A DNA stretch of 32,295 nucleotides from Acidobacteriota bacterium (GCA_003223975.1 QHXS01000049.1:1-32295); one strand, 5' to 3'; positions 1-8,048 are shown, counted from the first letter of the stretch. The notes: generated by a model not told the origin, from the sequence alone. Numbers and translations are program-made.

Positions 1-242
1 TCATCCGGATAGCAATATCCCCAAATTTCTTCCGGTTCGAACGATCGAATGATCGGATGTTTCACCGAATTGTAATGTTTTGTCGCGTGACGGTTCGGCG
101 AATTGTCGCAGCAGCCTACGTGTCCGCACGACATACAAAGCCGAAGATGGACCCACCAACTGCCGATCTTCAAGCAATCTTCACAGCCTTCGGCGCTCGG
201 CTCAACATTACGGATCACGGATAGATGCTCGCAGGCCTCCAT
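1..242 (-). CDS. UBP-type zinc-finger protein, partial at left edge
   Basis: Reading the minus strand from an ATG at 242-240 gives an open frame of 80 codons that leaves the window at base 1 without a stop. It carries the zinc ligands of a UBP (ubiquitin-hydrolase-type) zinc finger: CEH near the start, CEDC, then CMSCGHVGCCD, HATKH and a later KHP. It is closely similar to the C-terminal domain of the upstream LtrA-like protein, so the two look like duplicates. The start lies one base after that gene's stop codon, so the two are probably cotranscribed and translationally coupled. In eukaryotes this fold binds the free C-terminus of ubiquitin; the bacterial role is not established. The domain is almost complete, but what follows it is outside the window. 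The start is well supported by the tight junction, although no strong ribosome binding site is visible. Confidence 0.82.
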   Translation of the reverse strand, partial: MEACEHLSVIRNVEPSAEGCEDCLKIGSWWVHLRLCMSCGHVGCCDNSPNRHATKHYNSVKHPIIRSFEPEEIWGYCYPD

Positions 243-243
243 A

Positions 244-1752
244 TTATTCCGGGTCGTTTTCAACCAATTCTATTGCTTTGGGACGGTACTTACCAAGCTT
301 CCGCGCGAGCGGTACAAAGCGTTCGTCTGCATAACACCATGACCAATTGTCTCCGTTCTCAAGCGATGCCATTATCGGATGGCTTGTTTCGTGAAAGTGT
401 TTTGTCGCATGTTTATATCTGGATGAATCGCAGCAGCCGACGTGCCCGCATTCCAGGCAGATCCGCAGATGCACCCATTTGTAATTGTTCTTGACGCATT
501 GTTCGCAGCCATCGTCGCTTCTTGGCCGAAATACGGTCGCTTCCTCTTCATGTTCGCAGGGAACTAGTCGCGGCGAAGCCTCGGCCTCAACATAATCTTC
601 GTCCACATAAAGACTTTCAAACCAAACTCCGAACGAAAGAACCGCTAACAGGATCGCAGTAACGGCGATCGGGGGCAGCATCGTCCCGAAGATCGCAATT
701 GCGATTGAAACCGCGATCGAGATCAGCCGGCCGCTGACGAGCTTGCACACTCCAGAAAAGATCCGAACAGCCGTAACGGCAGTTAAATACGCCGCGATGC
801 CGCCCCCAAGCATCACGCTGGTTGAAAATTGGACCTTGCCGTTGATCGCGTCTTTTATCGCGTGCTCGACGCCGATGCCTACGACGACAATGCTAGCGAC
901 GATAAAAAAGTGGCTTTGGATGTACATGTACCGCGAGAGCAGGCGGTCAGATTTGATCGCGCTGTCTTCGACGAAGTCGAAATTGATCCACCAAATGCAT
1001 GCAGCCATTGCAAATCCGATCGTGGCGGTACCCGCCGTCGCAAAAGTCCATGGCACATCGGCAGCCCCGGTTGCGGTCGCGATCACGGCTTCGCCTAAAA
1101 CGATGATCGTGAAAAGGCCGAACCGCTCAGGTATATGCGTATGGTCGAAAGGGATTATTCGCGTAAGCCTTGAGTTGATGAATGGCGTCGCAAGTTCGAG
1201 CAAGATCACCGCGATCCAAATGTAATAGCGAACCGGCGGGTCGAAAAACAACGAAGCAAGCAGGACGAGAATGGCTGTTCCAAACCCGCCGATATACTGC
1301 ATCGCGAGCTTTCGGCCGACCGGGACATAGTACGCGGTTCGCGCGTATTGAGCTACCAAAAGTAATCGCACGCCCGCATAACCCAAGATGAATGGGATAT
1401 CACCCGATCTGGAAAACGCGCCGCCGATAGTCAGCGAAAACGCGACGATCGCCAGCATCGATGCAAACGTCAGAACGCGATACTCAGCCTCTTCGCTTTC
1501 GAACCGATCCGCGTAAAAAGTGTAACCGACCCATGACCACCAGATCATGAGGAACAAGATCAGATATTTGCCAAATCCGATCAGGCTCGAATCCTGGCTC
1601 ACGATCGCCGCGACCTTCGATACGGCGAATACAAGAACAAGGTCGAAGAAAAGTTCGAGCCAACTTGCATGGCGTTCGCGCTCGTCACTATCGAGCGTCA
1701 AAAGCCTTTGACGAACGCGCTTCCTCTGTTGTGTCGGAGTTTCGTCTGCCAT
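244..1752 (-). CDS. LtrA-family membrane protein with C-terminal UBP zinc finger
   Basis: This 502-residue protein opens with the low-temperature-requirement A (LtrA) signature: ERHASWLELFFDLVLVFAV, then WWSWVGYTFYADRF, and HIPERFGLFTIIVLGE in the middle. Many hydrophobic segments follow, so it is a polytopic inner-membrane protein. LtrA was named for low-temperature growth of Listeria; its molecular function is unclear. From about residue 399 the protein changes into a soluble zinc-finger module of the UBP type, with CEH, CEQC, CLECGHVGCC, HATKHFH and SHP ligands. That fusion is unusual as far as I know. The ATG at 1752 is preferred over an upstream TTG at 1782 because it sits just before the conserved region; neither has a clear ribosome binding site. 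A UBP-only gene follows one base downstream. Confidence 0.85.
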   Translation of the reverse strand: MADETPTQQRKRVRQRLLTLDSDERERHASWLELFFDLVLVFAVSKVAAIVSQDSSLIGFGKYLILFLMIWWSWVGYTFYADRFESEEAEYRVLTFASMLAIVAFSLTIGGAFSRSGDIPFILGYAGVRLLLVAQYARTAYYVPVGRKLAMQYIGGFGTAILVLLASLFFDPPVRYYIWIAVILLELATPFINSRLTRIIPFDHTHIPERFGLFTIIVLGEAVIATATGAADVPWTFATAGTATIGFAMAACIWWINFDFVEDSAIKSDRLLSRYMYIQSHFFIVASIVVVGIGVEHAIKDAINGKVQFSTSVMLGGGIAAYLTAVTAVRIFSGVCKLVSGRLISIAVSIAIAIFGTMLPPIAVTAILLAVLSFGVWFESLYVDEDYVEAEASPRLVPCEHEEEATVFRPRSDDGCEQCVKNNYKWVHLRICLECGHVGCCDSSRYKHATKHFHETSHPIMASLENGDNWSWCYADERFVPLARKLGKYRPKAIELVENDPE

Positions 1753-1795
1753 TTTGAACAGGTATCCATAATTCTTACACAATTTGCGAATTTCG

Positions 1796-1825
1796 TTGAC
1801 ATACGGCGGCGAGGTGTCGTAGATT
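1796..1825 (+). promoter_or_regulatory. Candidate sigma70-type promoter for the VOC gene
   Basis: A perfect TTGACA (1796-1801) is followed after 18 bases by TAGATT (1820-1825), a four-of-six match to the -10 consensus. Transcription would begin near 1832, about 20 bases before the ATG at 1854. An AAAGGAG ribosome binding site lies between them, six bases before the start. The -35 element is strong and the -10 is weak. Confidence 0.5.
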
Positions 1826-1853
1826 TGGCAGATTCCAACAAAAGGAGAATTTT

Positions 1854-2315
1854 ATGCCGGAAAAAGTATCACCGATTCCGAAGGGTTATGAGGGCATTAC
1901 GCCGTACCTCGTTTGCAAGCACGCAGAGGCAGCGATCGAGTTTTACAAAAAGGCTTTCGGAGCCGAAGAGCTTTATCGCATTGGCCAGCCGGGAATGGTC
2001 GGGCATGCCGAAATGAAGATCGGAAACGCGATCTTTATGCTGGCGGATGAATTTCCGCCGATGGCGCAGAGTCCGGAGACGATCGGCGGTTCGCCTGTAA
2101 GCATGTACATATACGTCGAGGATGTGGATTCGTTCACCGAAAAGGCGATCGCCGAAGGCTTGGTAGTTTTGAAGCCGGTCGCTGACCAGTTTTACGGCGA
2201 CCGTTCCGGGCATTTCAAAGATCCGTTCGGGCATCTTTGGGGCTTTGCGACTCACAAGGAAGACCTGACGCCTGAGGAGCTTAGCGAACGCGCGAAAACA
2301 GCGCACGGCGGTTGA
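1854..2315 (+). CDS. VOC-superfamily protein, PhnB-like glyoxalase/bleomycin-resistance fold
   Basis: The 153-residue cytoplasmic protein matches the PhnB-like branch of the vicinal oxygen chelate superfamily. It begins with ITPYLVCKHAEAAIEFYKKAFGAEE, contains GHAEMKIGNAIFMLADE, and ends its fold with YGDRSGHFKDPFGHLWGFATH. That last block is typical of these dimeric beta-alpha-beta-beta-beta proteins. Members include glyoxalases, dioxygenases and antibiotic-binding proteins, and the sequence does not reveal which substrate applies here. Length is normal for a two-module VOC protein. Start choice is firm, with an AAAGGAG ribosome binding site six bases upstream. A small membrane-protein gene follows 52 bases later in the same direction and may share the transcript. 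Confidence 0.88.
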   Translation: MPEKVSPIPKGYEGITPYLVCKHAEAAIEFYKKAFGAEELYRIGQPGMVGHAEMKIGNAIFMLADEFPPMAQSPETIGGSPVSMYIYVEDVDSFTEKAIAEGLVVLKPVADQFYGDRSGHFKDPFGHLWGFATHKEDLTPEELSERAKTAHGG

Positions 2316-2367
2316 GATAAATTCCAAACGAAAACGGGGCGGGTAATAAATAAAGGAGCTTGAATAA

Positions 2368-2790
2368 ATGAACAAGAAATTCCTTATCACCGGAGTTGCG
2401 TGCACCGTTGTCGCATTTGTACTTAGTTTTTTGGTACACGGCGTGTTGCTGCACGACGATTACCTGAAGTTGGTTAACACCGGCATATTTCGTCCGCAAA
2501 ACGAAGCAAACGGCCTGTTCCCCTTCATAATCATCGCAAACGCGCTGATCGGCTTCGCTTTCGCGTGGATCTATATGCAGGGAATTACGGCAGGTCTGCC
2601 ATGGTGGCAACAGGGACTGCGATTCGGTTTGGCGGCGGCATGTCTGGCACCGATCCCGATGTACATGATCTATTACGTGATCGAACCCATGCCGGGAATG
2701 CTGGTGGCAAAGCAGATCGTTTTTGACTCGATCGCCATGTTGATCAACGGACTGGTTGCGGCGTTTATTAACAAGGATAGAACCGCTTAA
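2368..2790 (+). CDS. Small four-helix membrane protein of unknown function
   Basis: I do not recognise the family. The 140-residue protein has four predicted membrane segments: about residues 5-27, 52-72, 83-104 and 112-133. The short loops include an acidic, aromatic stretch after the first helix (HDDYLKL) and a WWQQG loop before the third. It lacks a cleavable signal sequence and is probably an inner-membrane protein. A good ribosome binding site (AAAGGAG, nine bases before the ATG) supports the start. It lies 52 bases after the VOC gene on the same strand, and its 3' end is three bases from that of rpiB on the other strand. Confidence 0.75.
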   Translation: MNKKFLITGVACTVVAFVLSFLVHGVLLHDDYLKLVNTGIFRPQNEANGLFPFIIIANALIGFAFAWIYMQGITAGLPWWQQGLRFGLAAACLAPIPMYMIYYVIEPMPGMLVAKQIVFDSIAMLINGLVAAFINKDRTA

Positions 2791-2793
2791 CTA

Positions 2794-3249
2794 TCAGCGT
2801 CCGTTCTCTTTTTCGATCTCGTCGATCTTTTCGACGCGACGCTCATGACGGCCGCCTTCAAAATTCGCCGAAAACCATGCGCGTACGATCTTGTCCATCT
2901 CCTCCGGTGTGCTGAATCTTGCGGGAAGCGAAAGGACATTTGCATTGTTGTGCTCTCGCGCGAGACGTGCAATGTCTTCGTTCCAGGCTACCGCCGCACG
3001 GACACCGTGAACTTTGTTTGCTGCGATCGCCATTCCCGTGCCAGAGCCGCATACCAGCAATCCCTGATCGACTTCGCCGCTTGAGACCGCTTCCGCTACG
3101 CGTTTCGCATAATCCGGATAGTCCACACTCTCGGGGGACGTCGTGCCCATGTCTGTATATTCAACGCCGAGATCGTCGAGCGTTTTCTTGATCGTTTCCT
3201 TCTCTTCGAAGCCGGCGTGGTCGGCACCCAGAGCAATACGTTTAACCAT
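2794..3249 (-). CDS. rpiB: Ribose-5-phosphate isomerase B
   Basis: RpiB interconverts ribose-5-phosphate and ribulose-5-phosphate in the pentose phosphate pathway. The 151-residue protein begins with the family signature IALGADHAGF and has VDYPDYA and the active-site block CGSGTGMAIAANK, in which Cys67 is the expected catalytic residue. This is followed by AREHNNANVLSLPAR, where His100 is likely to assist ring opening. Length is typical of the RpiB/LacAB family. The C-terminus is unusually charged (GGRHERRVEKIDEIEKENGR). No Shine-Dalgarno sequence precedes the ATG. Instead TAAGAT lies at 3261-3256, the position expected for a leaderless transcript. Confidence 0.95.
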   Translation of the reverse strand: MVKRIALGADHAGFEEKETIKKTLDDLGVEYTDMGTTSPESVDYPDYAKRVAEAVSSGEVDQGLLVCGSGTGMAIAANKVHGVRAAVAWNEDIARLAREHNNANVLSLPARFSTPEEMDKIVRAWFSANFEGGRHERRVEKIDEIEKENGR

Positions 3250-3255
3250 AAGTAC

Positions 3256-3261
3256 ATCTTA
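3256..3261 (-). promoter_or_regulatory. Possible -10 element for leaderless rpiB
   Basis: Read on the minus strand, TAAGAT ends seven bases before the A of the rpiB ATG, so transcription would start on the start codon itself. The hexamer fits the TAnnnT pattern but is only a four-of-six match to TATAAT, and no -35 element is evident. Confidence 0.3.
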
Positions 3262-3326
3262 ACGCAACTTAGGTGCAGGCATTTCGTGTCGGGAATAAAA
3301 AGTTGGTTCAACCTTTCGAAAAGAAT

Positions 3327-3332
3327 TATAAT
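3327..3332 (+). promoter_or_regulatory. Perfect TATAAT -10 box for the protease-TPR gene
   Basis: TATAAT at 3327-3332 predicts a transcription start near 3339. This falls on the upstream TTG codon (3338), so that TTG could not be used and the ATG at 3356 is favoured. The -35 region is weak (TTGGTT at 3303-3308, 18-base spacer). Confidence 0.45.
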
Positions 3333-3355
3333 CCAACTTGCGTCAGCCCGTCGGC

Positions 3356-4795
3356 ATGTTCAATTCCTACATAAAGTTAATAGTTCCGTTTTCGGCGTTT
3401 CTTGTGATTTTCGCGGTAGATGTCCCTGCGCAGGATTTTCTGCCGGATCTGGTGCGGCGGATAAAGCCGTCGGCGGTTGCCATAGAAACGTTTGATTCAC
3501 GAGGCAACAGCTTGTCACGCGGATCCGGATTCTTCACCGCCGTAGACCGGATCATCACGAATCGGCACGTAATCGAGCGTTCGAGCCGCGTCGAGGTTCA
3601 CCTGCTTGACGGAAAGAAATTTCCGGTAAAAGGCGTGATCGCTATCGACGGCGAAGGCGACCTGGCGTTGCTTCTCGTCGATATACCCGCCCAGCTTGTC
3701 AGGCCGCTGCCGATCTTGAACAGCGTGCCGCAGGAGGGTGAATCGATAGTCGTGATCGGCAATCCGTTCGGCCTCGAAGGCAGTGTTTCGAACGGTATTG
3801 TTTCAGCCGTTCGCGAGATCGCCGGATACGGCAAGATAATTCAGATAACGGCACCGATCAGTCCGGGCAGCTCGGGTTCGCCCGTCGTAAATATGATGGG
3901 CCAGGTTATCGGCGTCGCGACTCTGCAGGCTGCCGAGGGCCAGAGCCTAAATTTCGCCGTGCCTGCGGAACGCATATTCGCGTTGCGTACCGGTGACGTG
4001 CAGACGTTCAACGCTCTTGCCGCTGAAACACAAAAAAATAAACGGGCCGCAGCCGAACGACTCTATTCGCAAGGCGTCGCGCAGTTGTCGCGGGACGATT
4101 ACGCGCGGGCGTTGCCTTTTTTTGAAAAAGCGGCCGAGATCGACAACAGTTATCCTGAGGCGTGGTACCAGGCCGGATTTTGTTACGGCACTCTGGGCCG
4201 ACATACCGATTCGTTAAAGGCGTCGAAGCAGGCTGCGAAACTTCGTCCCGATTGGGCAGCGGTCTATGTGAACATCGGCGCATCGTCGTTCGCGCTTTCG
4301 CAATACAAAGAAGCGGCCGATGCTTACCGACAGGCGATAAAGCTGGATGATGACAACGCCGAAACGCAGTTCTCATACGGCCTTAGCCTGAATAAATTGA
4401 ATCGGCCGGATGAAGAGATCCTTGCCTACAAGCGGGCGATAGCGGTGAAGCCGGATTATCCGAACGCGATCGAAAAGTTAGGCCAGGCGTATTTCAAGCA
4501 AAAGCGGTGGGCAGATGCCGCGGCGACATTCGAGCAGCTAAAGACATATAAACCGGACGCAAAAACGTACAGCGCGCTTGGGGAGAGCTATCTTGAATTA
4601 GGCAAGTTGGATGAAGGTGTTGCCGCGTTGAATAACGCAGTGAATTACGACCCTGAACTTGAACAGGCACGCTACAACCTCGGCAAAGCTTATATAAAGG
4701 CCGGAAATCGGGACATGGCGATGGTGCACTACGAGATACTACGAAGTGCAAAATCTGACTGGGCCGATAAGCTTTTCGTGCTTCTAAATCCTTAG
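3356..4795 (+). CDS. Exported trypsin-like (HtrA-type) serine protease with C-terminal TPR repeats
   Basis: Counting from the ATG at 3356 (479 residues), a signal peptide spans about residues 1-26 (hydrophobic core [13 protein letters not shown], then VPAQ). A chymotrypsin-fold domain of the S1C type follows, with His71 in TNRHVIE, Asp102 in GEGDLALL and Ser173 in PGSSGSPVV. The oxyanion motif reads GSSGSP rather than the usual GNSGGP. No PDZ domain follows. From about residue 228 to the end there are instead roughly six tetratricopeptide repeats (for example [18 protein letters not shown] and [15 protein letters not shown]). Such a protein would act in the periplasm or on the surface, with TPRs replacing PDZ domains for substrate or partner binding. 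The stop codon overlaps that of convergent larB. Confidence 0.88.
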   Translation: MFNSYIKLIVPFSAFLVIFAVDVPAQDFLPDLVRRIKPSAVAIETFDSRGNSLSRGSGFFTAVDRIITNRHVIERSSRVEVHLLDGKKFPVKGVIAIDGEGDLALLLVDIPAQLVRPLPILNSVPQEGESIVVIGNPFGLEGSVSNGIVSAVREIAGYGKIIQITAPISPGSSGSPVVNMMGQVIGVATLQAAEGQSLNFAVPAERIFALRTGDVQTFNALAAETQKNKRAAAERLYSQGVAQLSRDDYARALPFFEKAAEIDNSYPEAWYQAGFCYGTLGRHTDSLKASKQAAKLRPDWAAVYVNIGASSFALSQYKEAADAYRQAIKLDDDNAETQFSYGLSLNKLNRPDEEILAYKRAIAVKPDYPNAIEKLGQAYFKQKRWADAAATFEQLKTYKPDAKTYSALGESYLELGKLDEGVAALNNAVNYDPELEQARYNLGKAYIKAGNRDMAMVHYEILRSAKSDWADKLFVLLNP

Positions 4796-5541
4796 AACTT
4801 TCGGTTTATCAGGCTCGCGACAAACCCTGCACCGAATCCGTTATCGATATTCACGACGGTCACGTTCGAAGCGCAGGAATTTAGCATTCCGAGAAGCGCG
4901 GCAACACCGCCGAATGCAGCTCCATAGCCAATGCTCGTTGGCACCCCGACCACGGGCACGCTTACTAAACCGCCCACAACGCTAGGCAACGCTCCTTCCA
5001 TTCCGGCAACAACAACTATCACGCGCGAATGCTGCAGCTTTTCGCGCTCACCAAGAATGCGATGAATCCCGGCCACACCTGCGTCCCAAATTCGCTGCAC
5101 GCGGTTGCCCATTGCTTCGGCGGTCAACGCGGCTTCTTCGGCGACCGGAATGTCACTCGTGCCGGCAGTACATATCGTGATCTCGCCGACGCCGAGATCG
5201 GTTCGATCGCGAATCACGCGAATGACGCGGGCCGATTCGTGCCACTCCGCATCTGTGAAGATGTTCCGTACGTCGCCGTAAACGTCGGCGTTCGTTCGAG
5301 TTATAAGTACATTAGGCGTTCTGGCAAGGAGCTTTTCAAAAATGCCGCAAACTTGCTCGGAAGTCTTGCCTTGGCCGAATATAACTTCAGGAAAACCTTG
5401 TCGCGAAGCGCGTCCGTGATCGACTCGCGCGTATCCGAGGTCTTCGTAAGCCAGGTTTTTGATCCTCGCAACTGCGTCGGTCGAGTCTAACTCGTCGCGC
5501 TTGAACTGATCAAGCAGTGCTTTTATGTCATCGGCATCCAT
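4792..5541 (-). CDS. larB: Nickel-pincer cofactor biosynthesis protein LarB
   Basis: LarB carboxylates the pyridinium ring of nicotinic acid adenine dinucleotide, the first step to the nickel-pincer cofactor of lactate racemase and related enzymes. The 249-residue length is typical. The N-terminal part has [26 protein letters not shown], a LarB hallmark. The C-terminal half is an AIR-carboxylase (PurE)-like domain with [29 protein letters not shown] and [21 protein letters not shown]. No larC or larE is in the window, so the rest of the pathway must lie elsewhere if it is present. The gene overlaps the convergent protease gene by four bases at the stop codons. The ATG at 5541 has no obvious ribosome binding site. 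Confidence 0.93.
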   Translation of the reverse strand: MDADDIKALLDQFKRDELDSTDAVARIKNLAYEDLGYARVDHGRASRQGFPEVIFGQGKTSEQVCGIFEKLLARTPNVLITRTNADVYGDVRNIFTDAEWHESARVIRVIRDRTDLGVGEITICTAGTSDIPVAEEAALTAEAMGNRVQRIWDAGVAGIHRILGEREKLQHSRVIVVVAGMEGALPSVVGGLVSVPVVGVPTSIGYGAAFGGVAALLGMLNSCASNVTVVNIDNGFGAGFVASLINRKF

Positions 5542-5910
5542 TGAACCGATAGAGTAGCAAATATCGGTTCGCTTCGCTCAGGCAAGCAAAGATGCTCGCC
5601 GCTCCGGTCGGCGCGGGCTTTGCAAATGAGGGCGGGCCACAAAAGGGCCCGCATTTATGAAGAAGTTTGGAGTGCTGGTTAGACGAAATAAGCGACGTAT
5701 TTGTACAATTTCGACACCCTGACCAAGAACTCTGCGACAAATTCGCTCGCGAGCGTATTGATCAGATGATTTTGGATTGTGCAAGCAATGCAGCTCATAA
5801 CGCCTCCCAATTGATTAAGGCGGATATGCGCATCAAAAAGGGTCATGTGAATTTTATTTTTTTGTTGTGAGATCGATGGGTCGAAAATGTAAAATCTCTA
5901 TTACCGCGAT
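5542..5910. other. 369-base intergenic stretch between divergent larB and ubiX
   Basis: I find no convincing gene here. Short open frames exist on both strands, but they start with TTG, lack ribosome binding sites and resemble nothing I know. The stretch holds one GC-rich hairpin: GCGGGCC at 5632-5638 pairs with GGCCCGC at 5646-5652 around a seven-base loop, with no T-run after it. It probably contains promoters for both flanking genes. An A/T-rich tract at 5850-5866 precedes ubiX. Confidence 0.5.
5899..5904 (+). promoter_or_regulatory. Possible -10 element for ubiX
   Basis: TATTAC (5899-5904) lies exactly at -12 to -7 from the ubiX ATG, which would make the transcript leaderless. A competing TAAAAT at 5890-5895 would give a nine-base leader. 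No Shine-Dalgarno sequence is present in either case. Confidence 0.25.
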
Positions 5911-6531
5911 ATGGAAATAACAGTAGGGATCACCGGGGCCTCCGGAACGATTTACGCGCATCGAACGCTGCAACTGCTTGCTGCTAGCGGTGCGGTGGAG
6001 ACGATCAACCTGATCGTGTCGGATACCGCTATCACGGTGGCTCAGGTCGAGGTGAGCGCTAACCTGCGAGAGCCTTCGGCAGAAAAATTCAACAATTGGT
6101 TGGGACTGGAAGCAGATTCGAACCTAATACGTTTCTGGCGGCTCGACAATATGGCTGCGAAGCCCTCTTCCGGTTCGAATAAGCAAGCAGGAATGATTAT
6201 CGTGCCGTGTTCGATGGGAACACTGGGGGCGATCGCGTCAGGTGCATGTTCGAACCTCATACATCGCGCGGCCGATGTTTGCCTGAAGGAAGGCCGTAGG
6301 CTTGTTCTGGTGCCGCGCGAAACGCCGTATAACGCGATCCATCTGGAAAATATGCTCAAACTCTCCCGCGCGGGCGCTCGAATTTTACCGGCGAGCCCGG
6401 GATTTTATCATCGGCCGAAATCGATAGACGATCTGGTGGAGCATTTGTGCTTTCGGATACTCGATCAATTCGATATTCCGCATTCGAAAAAAAGCCAGTG
6501 GACAGGCGAAGAAGTGAAAAATGAAAAGTGA
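5911..6531 (+). CDS. ubiX: UbiX-family flavin prenyltransferase
   Basis: UbiX joins a dimethylallyl group to FMN to make prenyl-FMN, the cofactor of UbiD-type decarboxylases. The 206-residue protein starts with the family signature VGITGASGTIYAHRTLQLL. It contains the phosphate-binding block VPCSMGTLGAIASGACSNLIHRAADVCLKEGR, then LVLVPRETPYNAIHLENMLKL and the late motif PASPGFYHRP. Length is normal. No ubiD-like gene is visible here. Because mqnD lies 1.5 kb downstream, a plausible role is to supply cofactor to the UbiD-like decarboxylase (MqnL) of futalosine menaquinone synthesis; this is inference. The C-terminal codons lie in a 14-base tandem repeat that continues into the next gene. Confidence 0.93.
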   Translation: MEITVGITGASGTIYAHRTLQLLAASGAVETINLIVSDTAITVAQVEVSANLREPSAEKFNNWLGLEADSNLIRFWRLDNMAAKPSSGSNKQAGMIIVPCSMGTLGAIASGACSNLIHRAADVCLKEGRRLVLVPRETPYNAIHLENMLKLSRAGARILPASPGFYHRPKSIDDLVEHLCFRILDQFDIPHSKKSQWTGEEVKNEK

Positions 6532-6541
6532 AAAATGAAAA
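6514..6541 (+). repeat. Two-copy 14-base tandem repeat spanning the ubiX stop and next start
   Basis: GTGAAAAATGAAAA occurs at 6514-6527 and again, identical, at 6528-6541. The first copy encodes the end of UbiX. The second copy contains the ATG (6535) of the next gene. A change in copy number would shift frame by 14 bases and change the UbiX tail and the spacing to the next start. Confidence 0.8.
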
Positions 6542-7221
6542 GTGTAAGAATCAAACTGGCCGTTTTGACCTCGATCTTCTTGTCGATCTCCGGAGCGACT
6601 TCAGCGCAGGAACGGTTTGTAAGACCGGTTGACGATGCGAAGCTCAACCCATCGTTTCTGGCGTTTCGGACCAAACTGATCTCCGCGGCTGAAAGAAAGG
6701 ATTCGCAGTTCATACTCAGCATTCTTGATCCGAAGATCGAGTTGAGCTTTGGCGGCGACGCAGGCATCCCAGCGTTCAAGCGGATCTGGAAGATCGATTC
6801 AAAGAATTCCGAGTTTTGGGCGGCATTCTTACAGGTGATCAAAAATGGCGGACAGTTTACCGGCGAAGGAGCGACCCGTCTGAATCTGTTTGCGGCACCA
6901 TATCCGCACACCGCATGGCCCGACGATCTGGACGGATTTGAACATTCTGTGATCTTTGGCAACAACGTTAACCTTCGGAAAGAACCGAATATGAACGCCG
7001 AAGTGGTGACGAGGCTTTCGTACAACGTCGTGAGGATCGAGTCGGAAACGGTGCCAAAAAGCGGGAGATCGGAATATCCCGGTTGGCGGCAGGTCACGAC
7101 ACTTGGCGGCCTGCGGGGATTTGTAAAACAAGAATTCGTGCGAAGCCCGCTCGATTATCGGGCCGGATTCGAAAGAAAACGAGGCGTTTGGAAGATGATC
7201 TTCTTTATTGCAGGTGATTGA
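6535..7221 (+). CDS. Exported protein with SH3-like domain, unknown function
   Basis: The 228-residue protein has a signal peptide (residues 1-24, MKSVRIKLAVLTSIFLSI with cleavage near TSAQE). Its C-terminal half resembles a bacterial SH3 domain, from about residue 138: VIFGNNVNLRKEPNMNAEVVTRL, later YPGWRQVTTLGGLRGFVKQEFVRS. Such domains often bind cell-wall peptides. The N-terminal half (about residues 30-130) is unrecognised. The gene starts three bases after the ubiX stop and its own TGA overlaps the next ATG by one base, so the three genes form a coupled unit. Whether the functions are related is unknown. Confidence 0.78.
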   Translation: MKSVRIKLAVLTSIFLSISGATSAQERFVRPVDDAKLNPSFLAFRTKLISAAERKDSQFILSILDPKIELSFGGDAGIPAFKRIWKIDSKNSEFWAAFLQVIKNGGQFTGEGATRLNLFAAPYPHTAWPDDLDGFEHSVIFGNNVNLRKEPNMNAEVVTRLSYNVVRIESETVPKSGRSEYPGWRQVTTLGGLRGFVKQEFVRSPLDYRAGFERKRGVWKMIFFIAGD

Positions 7222-7976
7222 TGACCGGTACCGTCGAGCGGTTCTCGGACCGCGTGGAAAACTATGTCAAATATCGGCCCGGCTATCCGCCCGCGATGCT
7301 TCAGTTTTTCAAGGAACGGCTCGGCCTGACCACCGATTCGGTGATTGCTGATATTGGTTCCGGCACGGGAATCTCGTCAAAACCGTTTCTTGAGAATGGA
7401 AATGTCGTTTACGGGGTCGAACCCAACGCGGCAATGAGGGCAGCTGCTGAATCGTATTTAAATGTATTTAATAATTTTCGAAGCATTTCAGGCACCTCGG
7501 AAAACACCGGCATGCCAGAGCGCTCATTCGATCTTGTAATTGCAGCTCAAGCGTTTCACTGGTTCGAACCGGAGTCCACACGACGCGAACTCAAACGTAT
7601 CGCGAAACCAGACGCCTATGTTTGTTTGATCTGGAATGAGCGGCAGCTCGATTCGACGCCTTTTTTGAGGGATTATGAAGCACTGCTGCTCAAATGCGCC
7701 AATGACTACGAGAGAGTGCGGCACGAAAATATAGATGAAACGGTGCTAGCGAGTTTTTTCGAACAGGATTTCCAACGCGCGACGTTTGCCAATCATCAGA
7801 AACTAGACTTTGACGGCCTGAAAGGACGAATTCTCTCCTCCTCATATATGCCGAACGTCGGAGACCCTAAATTCGAACCGATGGAAAATGAACTAAAAGC
7901 TCTTTTTGCTAAACACGCCCAAGGCGGTAAAATAACAATCCTCTACGACACGAATTTGTTTTACACGCAATTCTGA
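7221..7976 (+). CDS. Class I SAM-dependent methyltransferase
   Basis: The 251-residue cytoplasmic protein has the methyltransferase motif I VIADIGSGTGISSKPFLENG (residues about 42-61), then an acidic GVEPN strand end and the motif IV region FDLVIAAQAFHWFEP. This resembles the methyltransferase-11/25 family that acts on small molecules; the substrate cannot be read from sequence. The ATG at 7221 overlaps the previous stop as TGATG, which argues for translational coupling and against the upstream in-frame TTG at 7218. The C-terminal part is typical of the YcgJ/TrmR-like set in length but has no diagnostic motif I can name. Confidence 0.88.
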   Translation: MTGTVERFSDRVENYVKYRPGYPPAMLQFFKERLGLTTDSVIADIGSGTGISSKPFLENGNVVYGVEPNAAMRAAAESYLNVFNNFRSISGTSENTGMPERSFDLVIAAQAFHWFEPESTRRELKRIAKPDAYVCLIWNERQLDSTPFLRDYEALLLKCANDYERVRHENIDETVLASFFEQDFQRATFANHQKLDFDGLKGRILSSSYMPNVGDPKFEPMENELKALFAKHAQGGKITILYDTNLFYTQF

Positions 7977-8048
7977 TTTTTTGGGAATAGAGATTTCAAT
8001 TGAACGGAACCGCACCTATCTGCGGCCCACTGACAAGCGGTTTTATTT

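Noticed and set aside
5667-5870. A 67-codon open frame between larB and ubiX on the plus strand
   Set aside because: It starts with TTG, has no ribosome binding site, resembles nothing known and has a low-complexity end. An overlapping open frame on the other strand is equally long, so both look like chance.
7221-7976. The methyltransferase as a possible partner for the HinP1I-like nuclease
   Set aside because: It has small-molecule-type motifs (GSGTG, then AFHWFEP) and lacks the Pro-Cys motif and target domain of cytosine-5 DNA methylases. It also lies 11 kb away.
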